Below are positions 1 to 7,321 of a DNA stretch of 7,428 bases, piece by piece. Every line of letters starts with the position of its first letter. Position 1 is the stretch's first letter. Location: the NCBI GenBank assembly GCA_937924345.1, contig CALDTD010000037.1, positions 1-7,428 of the forward strand, read 5' to 3'. Origin of the DNA: an uncultured Flavobacteriales bacterium (GTDB lineage Bacteria > Bacteroidota > Bacteroidia > Flavobacteriales_D > Parvicellaceae). Position numbers and translations under genes: made by a program. The notes under the pieces were generated by a model. The model did not search any database. It was not told the DNA's origin and saw only the letters and a program-made list of their open reading frames with translations.

Positions 1-16
1 TATTATAAATAAGCTT

Positions 17-1303
17 TTATCTATTTGCTATATCAGTATAATCTCTAACTGTAGCACCAGTATAAATTTGTCTTGGTCTTCCGATAGGAGCTTTATCTTC
101 TAACATTTCTTTCCATTGCGCAATCCAACCTGGTAAACGTCCAATAGCAAACATTACTGTAAACATTTCTGTTGGAATTCCAATTGCTCTGTAGATAATT
201 CCAGAATAGAAATCTACATTCGGATAAAGTCCTCTTTTTACAAAATACTCATCTTCTAATGCAACCTTTTCAATCTTCTTAGCAATTTCTAAAACTGGAT
301 CATTAATTCCTAAGGCTTTTAGAACTTCATCACATTCTTTTTTTATGATTGTAGCTCTTGGATCGAAGTTTTTATAAACTCTATGTCCGAATCCCATTAA
401 TCTAAATGGATCTTCTTTATCTTTTGCTTTGTTAATCCACTTGTCGATATCACCACCATCTGCTTTAATCGCTTCTAACATTTCTATAACTGCTTGGTTG
501 GCTCCACCATGTAAAGGTCCCCAAAGTGCAGAAATACCTGCTGCTACTGATGCATATAAATTTGCGTGAGAAGAACCTACAACTCTTACCGTAGAAGTTG
601 AACAGTTTTGTTCGTGATCTGCATGTAAAATTAATAAAGTGTTTAATGCTTTAGCTACAACCGGATCTATCTTGTATTCTTCAGTTGGAACTTCAAACAT
701 CATACTCAAGAAGTTCTCAACGTAATTGTATTTATTTTTTGGATAAACTACTGGGTGTCTTTCAGAAAACTTGTGAGACCAAGCAGCAATAGTTGGTAAT
801 TTTGCTAATAACCTAATTATAGATAAGTCCATCGCTTCTTTACCTCTATTTGGGTCTTGCGATTCTGGGTAGAAAGTAGATAAAGAAACAATTAAAGATG
901 CAGCAACTCCCATTGGATGTGCTCCTGCAGGAAACGCCCTTAAAAGTCCTTTCATATCTTCATGAACCATTGTGTGTCTCGTAATCTCGTTTTCAAAAGA
1001 CTCTAATTCAGATTTTGTAGGTAAATCTCCATTAATTAATAAATATGCAACTTCAATAAAAGATGCTTGTTCAGCTAACTGCTCAATAGGATAACCTCTG
1101 TATCTTAAAATTCCTTCTTCACCATTAAGAAAAGTAATTCCACTAGTTGTAGATCCCGTATTTTTAAAACCTGGATCAATTGTTACGTAACCAGTTGAAC
1201 CTCTTAATTTTGAAATATCAATTGCTTTCTCATTTTCTGACCCAACAATAACTGGAAATTCGTGAGTTTCCTCACCTAGTGTAATTTTTGCTACTTCGCT
1301 CAT
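17..1303 (-). CDS. gltA: Citrate synthase (type II, hexameric-type length)
   Basis: This 428-residue protein condenses acetyl-CoA with oxaloacetate to give citrate and CoA, the entry step of the TCA cycle, in the cytoplasm. The three catalytic residues of the family are visible: His265 in GPLHGGAN, His307 in GFGHRVYK and Asp364 in PNVDFYSG. Other hallmark stretches are SHKFSERHP (about 176-184), LHADHEQNCSTSTVR (about 227-240) and IGRLPGWIAQW (about 387-397). Length and the extra N-terminal domain (about 1-50) match the Gram-negative type II enzymes such as E. coli GltA (427 residues), so it is complete. The ATG start is the only sensible one: the family N-terminus begins here, and a promoter box lies about 40 bases upstream. 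It stands apart from the transporter behind it by 113 bases and probably has its own transcript. Regulation by NADH is known in related type II enzymes but cannot be judged from this sequence. Identification is very secure. Confidence 0.98.
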   Translation of the reverse strand: MSEVAKITLGEETHEFPVIVGSENEKAIDISKLRGSTGYVTIDPGFKNTGSTTSGITFLNGEEGILRYRGYPIEQLAEQASFIEVAYLLINGDLPTKSELESFENEITRHTMVHEDMKGLLRAFPAGAHPMGVAASLIVSLSTFYPESQDPNRGKEAMDLSIIRLLAKLPTIAAWSHKFSERHPVVYPKNKYNYVENFLSMMFEVPTEEYKIDPVVAKALNTLLILHADHEQNCSTSTVRVVGSSHANLYASVAAGISALWGPLHGGANQAVIEMLEAIKADGGDIDKWINKAKDKEDPFRLMGFGHRVYKNFDPRATIIKKECDEVLKALGINDPVLEIAKKIEKVALEDEYFVKRGLYPNVDFYSGIIYRAIGIPTEMFTVMFAIGRLPGWIAQWKEMLEDKAPIGRPRQIYTGATVRDYTDIANR

Positions 1304-1341
1304 TTGTTTATTTTATTATAAATTCTTAAAATTAATGAGCG

Positions 1342-1372
1342 TAAACTTACACAAAATCAATAAATATACAAA
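1342..1372 (-). promoter_or_regulatory. Probable gltA promoter (Bacteroidetes type)
   Basis: Read on the minus strand, TTTG (1372-1369) is followed after exactly 19 bases by TAAGTTTA (1349-1342). This fits the Bacteroidetes primary sigma consensus TTTG, 17-23 bases, TAnnTTTG, with one mismatch in the last base of the -7 box. Transcription would begin near 1337 and leave a leader of about 35 bases before the gltA ATG at 1303. No Shine-Dalgarno sequence is seen in that leader, which is AT-rich, as is usual in this phylum. The motif match is seen; its activity is inferred. Confidence 0.5.
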
Positions 1373-1390
1373 GCAAAGAACACGGTAAGT

Positions 1391-1410
1391 TTTAGTTAAA
1401 ATTTACTAAA
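1391..1410 (-). terminator. Weak AT-only inverted repeat after the transporter gene
   Basis: TTTAGT (1391-1396) and ACTAAA (1405-1410) form perfect 6-base arms around an 8-base loop, 6 bases downstream of the transporter stop codon. The stem has one G-C pair and there is no clear run of T on the minus strand after it, so it would be a poor intrinsic terminator. It is the only hairpin seen between the transporter and gltA. It may be chance in such AT-rich DNA. Confidence 0.2.
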
Positions 1411-1416
1411 TTAAAT

Positions 1417-2616
1417 TCACAGTTTATTTGTTCTGTAAATCACAAGAAAACATAGTCCGCTCAATAAAGTAAACCCAATTATTAAAGGAAAAACAGTTCC
1501 ATCATAAGATAAGCCAACAATTATTCCTAAAGGGACAGATATAAAAGTAGTTATTGCACCAACCATTGTAGAACCAACACCTGCAATATGTCCTAAAGGC
1601 TCCATTGCAAGAGAGTTTAAATTTCCAAACAAAATTCCAACATGAAAAAGCGTAAGCGAAAAAAAAGCTAAAAGTAATGTTAAGCTTGGAATATGAGTAA
1701 AAGACATCATAAATATTAAGAATAGTAACGATAAACTAAACAACATAAAAGACGCATACTTAACCATTTTCTGCATTCCAAACTTCTTGACTAAAATTTG
1801 ACCATTTAAAAAAGAACCCAAACCAACTGCAAATGCTAACAATGCAAAAATTAAGGCATACTGCTCTCCTAAATTATATGTTTCTTGAAATAACTGTTGA
1901 GAAGAATTTAAATAACCTAAAAAAAGACTTGAAACAAAACCAGAAGCGATGGTATAACCAATAGAAGTTTTTGTATTCAAAATCTCCTTTATTACCTTAA
2001 ACGTTTTCTGAAATGTAAATTTATTTGCAGCACTTTTAACTAATGTTTCTGGCATTTTAAGACCAAACCAAACTAATAAAGTTATTCCATAAATTAGAAA
2101 TGACACAAAAATATATTTCCAATCTGCTACATTTAAGACTAATTGCCCTAGCGCTGGCGCTACAATTGGGACTATAATAAAAATCGCCATTATTATAGAC
2201 ATAATCCTTGCCATTTCTTGTCCTGCAAATCGATCTCTTACTAAAGCTACACTTATTATTCTTGGACCAGCTAATCCAAAACCTTGAATGAACCTACCTA
2301 AAAGCATTACAAAAAGTGAATTGCTTACTAAAGAAACAATGCATCCAATTAAAAAAAGTGTAAAACCTAAGTAAACGGACGGTTTTCTTCCATAGCTATC
2401 TGCGAGTGGGCCGTATAATAATTGCCCAAATGCTAACCCTAGAAATAAAATTGAAACAACCAACTGGTTATCATTAGGCATTCTTACGCCTAAATCATCC
2501 CCAATCATAGGTAAAGCAGGTAACATCATATCAATAGCCAATGCTACTAAGGCCATCATTAATGCCACAATTATAATAAAAGTGGGAAGTTTAGGATACT
2601 CTATTTCGTCAGCCAT
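1417..2616 (-). CDS. MFS multidrug efflux transporter, Bcr/CflA family
   Basis: This is an inner-membrane protein with about 12 hydrophobic segments, expected to export small molecules by proton antiport. Numbered from the upstream ATG at 2637, the family marks are DMMLPALPMIGDDLGV after the first membrane segment (36-51), the MFS motif A GPLADSYGRKP in the loop between segments 2 and 3 (76-86), and GRFIQGFGLAGPRIISVALVRD (114-135), followed by a proline-rich APALG-containing segment (160-164). These match the Bcr/CflA branch of drug:H+ antiporters. The substrate cannot be told from sequence. I place the start at the ATG at 2616 (399 residues) because a TACTTTTG promoter box lies between this ATG and the one at 2637, and the extra seven residues (MYFCSQI) look unlike a transporter N-terminus. 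If transcription starts at the longer ATG, the product has 406 residues. The gene follows the peptidase in the same direction with a 65-base gap but probably has its own promoter. The protein is complete, with no sign of damage. Confidence 0.9.
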   Translation of the reverse strand: MADEIEYPKLPTFIIIVALMMALVALAIDMMLPALPMIGDDLGVRMPNDNQLVVSILFLGLAFGQLLYGPLADSYGRKPSVYLGFTLFLIGCIVSLVSNSLFVMLLGRFIQGFGLAGPRIISVALVRDRFAGQEMARIMSIIMAIFIIVPIVAPALGQLVLNVADWKYIFVSFLIYGITLLVWFGLKMPETLVKSAANKFTFQKTFKVIKEILNTKTSIGYTIASGFVSSLFLGYLNSSQQLFQETYNLGEQYALIFALLAFAVGLGSFLNGQILVKKFGMQKMVKYASFMLFSLSLLFLIFMMSFTHIPSLTLLLAFFSLTLFHVGILFGNLNSLAMEPLGHIAGVGSTMVGAITTFISVPLGIIVGLSYDGTVFPLIIGFTLLSGLCFLVIYRTNKL

Positions 2617-2626
2617 AATTTGGCTA

Positions 2627-2634
2627 CAAAAGTA
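2627..2634 (-). promoter_or_regulatory. Probable -7 box of the transporter promoter
   Basis: On the minus strand the sequence TACTTTTG (2634-2627) is a full match to the Bacteroidetes -7 consensus TAnnTTTG. It lies 10 bases before the ATG at 2616 and just after the upstream ATG at 2637, so transcription from it would give a very short leader and exclude the longer start. No TTG-type -33 element is found at 17-23 bases upstream; that stretch is purely AT-rich, which lowers confidence. Confidence 0.4.
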
Positions 2635-2681
2635 CATATAATACTAATTGTAATATTTAGAAAAGAAAAACAAAACCTTAT

Positions 2682-3653
2682 CTATAAACTAGAAGTTGGT
2701 CGAGAAGCAATTTCAATAACTTGCTGGTATTCTTCTGGAGTTAAGTCATTAAAGAAATAATGAACTGGGTCCACAGCTTCTCCATTTTTTCTAACTTCGT
2801 AATGAACATGAGGTCCAGTAGACACTCCCGTATTACCTAATAACGCAATCACATCACCACGCTTTACTTTTTGCCCTACTTTAACTTTAAAAGCTTGGCA
2901 ATGTGCATAACGTGTCTGGTAACCAAAGCCATGATCGATAATCACTAAGTTTCCATAACCACTCATTTCACTATCTGCTCTTACCACAACTCCATCGCCA
3001 GTAGAATAAATATTTGTCCCTGTATTCGCAGTAAAATCTAGCCCCGCATGCATTTTTAAAATACGATGAACAGGGTGCATACGCATACCAAAACCAGATG
3101 CTAAACGTGTTAAATCTTTATTATTGATTGGTTGAATAGAAGGAATACAACGCAGCATTTCTTCTTTACGTTTAACCAAACTTACAACTTCATCAAACGA
3201 AATAGATTGAGCTACTAATGCTTTTTCTAATTGTTCTACCTTTTTATTTAATTCTATTACAAGTTCTTCATGGGCCATACCTTCGAACTTCTTATATTTA
3301 TTTGGATTACCTCCTGTTCCAGCCAATCTTTTATAAGCTGGGTAAGGCTCTGCGTTAAATAAAGCTCGATAAATTTCAGTATCTCTACTTTCTATATCTT
3401 GTAAAACCTCTTCAAAATCTTGTAATCGTTCTAACTGTTCTAATAATTGAACTTCTGTTGCTTCAATATCCACTTCAATTTCTGATTTTCCCCATTTTTT
3501 AATGGTAGAATAAGAAAATGCTACAATTATTAATGCAATTACAATACCAGACACAAGATGGAACGACAACTTCTTTAGTCTGTTTCTCCATGTAACTTCT
3601 ACTCTATCGTAGCTTAACGTATCTTCGTTATATTTATATTTTACTTTAGACAA
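2682..3653 (-). CDS. Membrane-anchored M23 family metallopeptidase (LytM-type peptidoglycan endopeptidase)
   Basis: This is a predicted zinc endopeptidase that cuts peptide cross-links of peptidoglycan in the periplasm. Residues are numbered from the TTG at 3653. The N-terminus is short and cytoplasmic, with a KVKYKYNEDTLSY stretch typical of flavobacterial M23 proteins. One membrane segment follows (about 29-51), then charged, helix-rich and probably coiled-coil regions (about 65-90 and 128-165). The C-terminal LytM domain (about 185-300) holds the zinc ligands His202 and Asp206 in HAGLD, His251 in YAHC, and His282/His284 in HVH, so the active site is complete. No LysM or other wall-binding domain is present. 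There is no in-frame ATG before the middle of the protein. The start must be a TTG: either 3653 (323 residues, preferred because related proteins begin at this MxKVKYxYD position) or 3677 (331 residues), with an in-frame stop at 3695-3693. It is divergent from alaS. Family assignment is secure; the exact start is not. Confidence 0.92.
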   Translation of the reverse strand: MSKVKYKYNEDTLSYDRVEVTWRNRLKKLSFHLVSGIVIALIIVAFSYSTIKKWGKSEIEVDIEATEVQLLEQLERLQDFEEVLQDIESRDTEIYRALFNAEPYPAYKRLAGTGGNPNKYKKFEGMAHEELVIELNKKVEQLEKALVAQSISFDEVVSLVKRKEEMLRCIPSIQPINNKDLTRLASGFGMRMHPVHRILKMHAGLDFTANTGTNIYSTGDGVVVRADSEMSGYGNLVIIDHGFGYQTRYAHCQAFKVKVGQKVKRGDVIALLGNTGVSTGPHVHYEVRKNGEAVDPVHYFFNDLTPEEYQQVIEIASRPTSSL

Positions 3654-3727
3654 AAGTTGTTTTTTAGTATCGTTCAAAAATCTTAACCGAAATCATTGAA
3701 ACGCCCGTAAAATTAAGCTAAAAACAC

Positions 3728-3735
3728 TAAATTTG
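3728..3735 (+). promoter_or_regulatory. Candidate -7 box for alaS
   Basis: TAAATTTG is a full match to the Bacteroidetes TAnnTTTG box, in the divergent region between the peptidase gene and alaS. It would give an alaS leader of nearly 90 bases. No TTG is found 17-23 bases before it, so support rests on the box alone. A second weaker option lies nearer the gene: TTG at 3780-3782, 18 bases, then TACATATA at 3801-3808. No clear box was found for the peptidase on the other strand; GATTTTTG at 3683-3676 is the nearest, with one mismatch. Confidence 0.3.
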
Positions 3736-3748
3736 CAACCATTTAGAA

Positions 3749-3762
3749 CTTAAACCTTAAAC
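3749..3762 (+). repeat. Tandem 7-base direct repeat in the divergent intergenic region
   Basis: CTTAAAC occurs twice in tandem (3749-3755 and 3756-3762), about 15 bases after the candidate alaS -7 box, where the 5' end of the transcript would lie. It could be a regulator site or chance. No known operator is recognised in it. Confidence 0.5.
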
Positions 3763-3828
3763 AAAAAGAGTTTTCATTGTTGATTTTCAGTAAATTAAGA
3801 TACATATAACTCTATTTATATAATTAGT

Positions 3829-6465
3829 ATGAACGCAAAGCAAATTAGACAAACTTACCTTGATTTTTTTAAACAAAAAGGACATAAAATAGTTGCATCT
3901 GCACCTATGGTTGTTAAAAATGATCCGACATTAATGTTTAACAATGCGGGTATGAACCAGTTTAAAGATTTGTTTTTAGGAAATTCTGAAATAAAAGACC
4001 CTAGAGTTGCTAATTCTCAAAAATGTTTACGTGTTTCTGGAAAACATAACGATTTAGAAGAGGTTGGTGTAGATACTTATCACCACACTATGTTCGAAAT
4101 GTTAGGTAATTGGAGTTTTGGAGATTATTTTAAAAAGGAAGCAATTGAGTGGGCTTGGGAATTACTAACTGAAGTTTACAAGTTAGATAAAGACCGTTTA
4201 TATGTTTCGATTTTTGAAGGAGATAAAGCAGATGGACTAGAAATAGATCAGGAAGCAACTGATATCTGGAAGGGGTTGATTGACGAAAATAGAATTATAC
4301 CAAGTAATAAAAAAGATAACTTTTGGGAAATGGGCGAAACAGGACCATGTGGACCTTGCTCAGAAATTCATATTGATTTAAGGCCAGATAATGAACGTCA
4401 AAAAATTGATGGTAAATCCTTAGTTAATGAAGACCATCCACAGGTAATTGAGATTTGGAATTTGGTTTTTATGCAGTACAACCGTTTAGCTGATAAAAGT
4501 TTAGTTCCACTAAAGCATCAACACATTGATACTGGAATGGGGTTTGAACGTTTAGCAATGGCACTGCAAGGGAAAACAAGTAATTATGATACAGATATTT
4601 TTCAGCCAATAATAAAACAAATAGAACAACTTTCTGGATTAAATTACCAAACAAACGAACAGTTAAAAGAAGGTAAAGATACTTCTGTAAATATAGCAAT
4701 GCGCGTTATTGCAGATCATGTAAGAACAATAGCATTTTCTATTGCTGATGGACAAATCCCTTCGAATAACGGAGCTGGATATGTAATTAGACGTATTTTA
4801 AGAAGAGCTGTACGATATGGTTACCAAACACTTAATTTAAAAGAACCTTTTATAAATAAACTGGTTGCTCCTTTAGTTACAGAAATGGGAGAAGCATTCC
4901 CAGAACTAAAAAAACAACAAGAACTAATAGAGAAAGTAATTATCGAAGAAGAAGTTTCTTTTCTAAGAACATTAGCACAAGGAATAAAACGTTTGGATGG
5001 AATTTGTACAAAGCTAAAAGCTAAGAATAAAAATATTATTGAAGGATCAGCAGTATTTGAATTATATGACACATTTGGTTTCCCAATAGATTTAACCAGT
5101 TTAATTGCGCAAGATTATGGTCTTTCTATCGATGAAAAAGGATTTCAGAAAGAATTAGAACAACAAAAAAATAGATCACGTAAAGCTTCTGCCACTACTG
5201 CTGGTGATTGGATAGTATTAAGAGAAGATGATAAAGAAGAGTTTATCGGTTATGATTATACAGAAGGAGATGTTTTTATAACCCGCTACAGAGAAACTAA
5301 AGTTAAAGATAAAACGATTTATCAAATTGTATTAAACTATACTCCGTTCTACCCAGAAGGAGGTGGACAAGTTGGAGATAAAGGACAATTAATTGGTATA
5401 AATGAAACTGTTGATATTTTTGACACAAAGAAAGAAAACAACCTTATCATTCACTTTACTAACAAAATGCCCGAATTTCTGGATGTAAAATTTAATGCAA
5501 AAGTAAATACTATAAAAAGAGACTTAACAACCAATAATCACTCTGCTACTCACCTATTACATGAGGCTTTAAGAAGTACACTTGGAACACATGTAGAGCA
5601 AAAAGGATCTTTGGTTAATGACCAATATTTAAGATTTGATTTTTCTCACTTTGGTAAAGTTACAGAAGAAGAATTAACAGATATAGAAGCTAAAGTTAAT
5701 TCAAAAATAAGACAAGCAATTGAATTGAACGAGCAACGAAACATACCTATTTCTAAAGCTGAAGAAATGGGTGCTATGATGCTTTTTGGTGAAAAATATG
5801 GAGACACAGTACGTGTAATACAATTCGACAGTTCTGTAGAGCTGTGTGGTGGAATGCACGTTAAAAACACAGCTCAAATTGGTCAATTTAAAATTATAAG
5901 TGAAAGTTCTACAGCAGCTGGGATTCGAAGAATAGAAGCAATAACTGCATCTACTGCAGACAAATTTGTACAAGAACAATTAAACTTAATTGCTGAAGTA
6001 AAATCAACTTTAAAAAACCCTAAAAGTATTACTAAAGCAATAGCTGATTTACAAAGCCAAAACAATGCATTAGCTAAAGAAATAGAAACATTAAAAGCTG
6101 AAAAAGCAAAAGGGGTAAAACAAGAGTTAATAAAATCTATAGAAAATAGAAATGGCATTAATTTTATAGCTCAACGTACTGATATTGATGCAAAGTCTAT
6201 TAAAGATTTGGCTTTTCAGTTAAAAGGAGAGGTTGAAAACTTATTTATGGTAATTGGAAGTAATGCAAACGATAAAACAACTATTTCTGTTGCTGTTTCT
6301 GATAACTTAATTAAAGATAAAGATCTTCACGCTGGTAACATCGTTAGAGAACTTGCTAAGGAAATTAATGGTGGTGGTGGTGGCCAGCCTTCTTTTGCTA
6401 CTGCAGGAGGTAAGAACCCAAATGGAATTGAAAATGCTTTGAAAAAAGCTGAGAATTTTATCTAA
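3829..6465 (+). CDS. alaS: Alanine--tRNA ligase
   Basis: This cytoplasmic class II aminoacyl-tRNA synthetase charges tRNA-Ala with alanine and clears mischarged Ser- or Gly-tRNA-Ala. At 878 residues it matches the usual bacterial length (E. coli about 876). The catalytic domain (about 1-240) shows FNNAGMNQFKD (37-47), the GNWSFGDYFK stretch (93-102), TGPCGPCSEIH (171-181) and DTGMGFERL (234-242), the class II motif 3 region. A tRNA-recognition helical domain follows with NNGAGYVIRRILRRAVRYG (313-331). The editing domain has all four zinc ligands: His571 and His575 in HSATH, Cys673 and His677 in CGGMH. A coiled-coil stretch (about 735-770) leads to the C-Ala domain with GNIVRELAKEINGGGGGQPSFA (836-857). 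The ATG is at the position expected for the family N-terminus. It is divergent from the peptidase gene and is followed after 15 bases, without a terminator, by the lipoprotein gene. It is complete and intact. Confidence 0.99.
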   Translation: MNAKQIRQTYLDFFKQKGHKIVASAPMVVKNDPTLMFNNAGMNQFKDLFLGNSEIKDPRVANSQKCLRVSGKHNDLEEVGVDTYHHTMFEMLGNWSFGDYFKKEAIEWAWELLTEVYKLDKDRLYVSIFEGDKADGLEIDQEATDIWKGLIDENRIIPSNKKDNFWEMGETGPCGPCSEIHIDLRPDNERQKIDGKSLVNEDHPQVIEIWNLVFMQYNRLADKSLVPLKHQHIDTGMGFERLAMALQGKTSNYDTDIFQPIIKQIEQLSGLNYQTNEQLKEGKDTSVNIAMRVIADHVRTIAFSIADGQIPSNNGAGYVIRRILRRAVRYGYQTLNLKEPFINKLVAPLVTEMGEAFPELKKQQELIEKVIIEEEVSFLRTLAQGIKRLDGICTKLKAKNKNIIEGSAVFELYDTFGFPIDLTSLIAQDYGLSIDEKGFQKELEQQKNRSRKASATTAGDWIVLREDDKEEFIGYDYTEGDVFITRYRETKVKDKTIYQIVLNYTPFYPEGGGQVGDKGQLIGINETVDIFDTKKENNLIIHFTNKMPEFLDVKFNAKVNTIKRDLTTNNHSATHLLHEALRSTLGTHVEQKGSLVNDQYLRFDFSHFGKVTEEELTDIEAKVNSKIRQAIELNEQRNIPISKAEEMGAMMLFGEKYGDTVRVIQFDSSVELCGGMHVKNTAQIGQFKIISESSTAAGIRRIEAITASTADKFVQEQLNLIAEVKSTLKNPKSITKAIADLQSQNNALAKEIETLKAEKAKGVKQELIKSIENRNGINFIAQRTDIDAKSIKDLAFQLKGEVENLFMVIGSNANDKTTISVAVSDNLIKDKDLHAGNIVRELAKEINGGGGGQPSFATAGGKNPNGIENALKKAENFI

Positions 6466-6480
6466 ATAAAACGAAAGGAT

Positions 6481-7224
6481 ATGTTATTTCAGAAGTTTCT
6501 TTTTCTTTTACTCTCTTTTGTTTCTTTTTCTTCATGTTCTGAAAAAGAAGATGTTCTTGAGGGAATGAAATGTATAGAGACTACAACTGATGTAGAAATA
6601 GAAACAGATACTACTAATACAACATCAAAAAGAAAAATTAAGTACCTGGCATTAGGAGATTCTTATACCATTGGAGAAAATGAAAGTGTTTCTGGAAGAT
6701 GGCCCAATCAGTTGAAAGATTCTTTAACCTTAAAGGGCTTTGTAGTTGAAAAAACAGATATAATCGCACAGACTGGCTGGACTACAACAAACCTTTTAAA
6801 TGCAATAAATAACACTTTGATTGAAGATTATAATTTAGTGTCTTTATTGATTGGTGTTAATAACCAATATCAGAATAAGCCTTTTTCATTATTTAAACAA
6901 GAGTTCAACCAGCTATTAGATACTGCAATAGTTTTTGCAGGAAGTAAAGACAGTATTTTTGTGGTTTCTATTCCAGATTATGGAGTTACACCTTTTGGAG
7001 GTTCCAACAGTCAAGCAATCGCACAGGAAATTGATATGTATAATGATTATATTGAAAGTCAATGTGATTCACTGGCCGTTACCTATATTAATATTACTGA
7101 AATTTCTAGAAATTTAGGCAGTAGCAATGGTGCTTTAACAAACGATAATCTTCACCCAAGTGCCTTTCAATACAGTAAATGGGTAGAAGCAATCTTACCT
7201 AGGGTCTTGGCAATGATTGAATAA
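6481..7224 (+). CDS. SGNH/GDSL hydrolase family lipoprotein
   Basis: This 247-residue protein is a predicted serine esterase or lipase-like hydrolase anchored to the envelope by a lipid. The signal peptide is a hydrophobic stretch (4-18) ending in FSSC, so Cys19 is the likely lipid-bearing residue. The -3 position is Phe rather than the usual Leu. After it comes SEKED, a Lys followed by two acidic residues, like the export signal of surface lipoproteins in Capnocytophaga. A Thr- and acid-rich linker (34-48) leads to the SGNH fold. Block I is ALGDSYTIG with nucleophile Ser61. Block II Gly is probably Gly99 (QTGW). Block III is IGVNN with Gly125 and Asn127. Block V is DNLHPSA with Asp222 and His225. 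The catalytic set is therefore complete. The substrate is unknown; lipid, acetylated sugar and thioester substrates all occur in this superfamily. It lies 15 bases after alaS and is probably co-transcribed with it. An AAAGGA sits only one base before the ATG, too close for a normal ribosome site. Confidence 0.88.
   Translation: MLFQKFLFLLLSFVSFSSCSEKEDVLEGMKCIETTTDVEIETDTTNTTSKRKIKYLALGDSYTIGENESVSGRWPNQLKDSLTLKGFVVEKTDIIAQTGWTTTNLLNAINNTLIEDYNLVSLLIGVNNQYQNKPFSLFKQEFNQLLDTAIVFAGSKDSIFVVSIPDYGVTPFGGSNSQAIAQEIDMYNDYIESQCDSLAVTYINITEISRNLGSSNGALTNDNLHPSAFQYSKWVEAILPRVLAMIE
6496..6533 (+). repeat. Pyrimidine-rich tract with a 12-base direct repeat in the signal-peptide coding region
   Basis: Apart from A at 6510 and G at 6520, the 38 bases are all C or T. 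TTTCTTTTTCTT occurs twice, at 6496-6507 and 6521-6532, 25 bases apart. The tract encodes the Phe/Leu/Ser-rich hydrophobic core of the lipoprotein signal peptide, which is enough to explain the composition. Confidence 0.7.
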
Positions 7225-7249
7225 TGTGGTTTATTTGTTGATAGCCACA
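7225..7249 (+). terminator. Possible hairpin terminator after the SGNH lipoprotein gene
   Basis: Directly after the TAA stop, TGTGG (7225-7229) pairs with CCACA (7245-7249). Counting a G-U and a T-A pair inward, the stem reaches 7 pairs around an 11-base loop. No T-run follows, so it does not have the form of a standard intrinsic terminator. It is the only hairpin with several G-C pairs between this gene and the next, and would sit where the alaS transcript should end. Confidence 0.3.
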
Positions 7250-7281
7250 AGCAAAAGATATAGTTAAATAATTTTTATCAT

Positions 7282-7310
7282 ACGTAACAAATAAATATAT
7301 TTACACGTAA
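7282..7310 (+). promoter_or_regulatory. Promoter/operator-like region before the antitoxin-like gene
   Basis: ACGTAA occurs at 7282-7287 and again at 7305-7310, 23 bases apart. Between them is a perfect 12-base palindrome, TAAATATATTTA (7292-7303), whose right part TATATTTA (7296-7303) matches the Bacteroidetes -7 box TAnnTTTG except in the last base. TTACACGTAA (7301-7310) also has mirrored TTAC/GTAA arms. The gene begins 11 bases further on. Antitoxins commonly bind repeats over their own promoter, so this is a reasonable operator candidate, but AT-rich palindromes are frequent by chance. No TTG-type -33 element is seen. Confidence 0.35.
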
Positions 7311-7321
7311 ATAAAAATATT

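Noticed and set aside
2658..2680. T-rich stretch on the minus strand after the M23 gene as an intrinsic terminator
   Set aside because: No stem with G-C pairs precedes it; composition alone is not enough.
3694..3696. ATG on the minus strand upstream of the M23 gene as its start
   Set aside because: It is in another frame and reaches a stop after ten codons (TAA at 3666-3664).
4469..6158. Several open frames of 74-92 codons on the minus strand inside alaS (4469-4699, 4821-5072, 5646-5870, 5701-5979, 5883-6158)
   Set aside because: They lie wholly inside a well-conserved alaS, overlap one another, have no family-like motifs, and show the Phe/Ser/Cys-rich composition expected when AT-rich coding DNA is read backwards.
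6370..6383. GGT repeated four times, looking like a microsatellite
   Set aside because: It encodes the conserved glycine run (848-852) of the AlaRS C-Ala domain, which is normal for the family.
6474..6480. AAAGGAT as a Shine-Dalgarno site for the SGNH gene
   Set aside because: The purine core ends only one base before the ATG, too close for standard pairing, and such sites are rarely used in this phylum. No later start would retain the signal peptide.
6935..7117. A 60-codon open frame on the plus strand
   Set aside because: It is out of frame within the SGNH hydrolase gene, covers part of its conserved region and shows no recognisable sequence.
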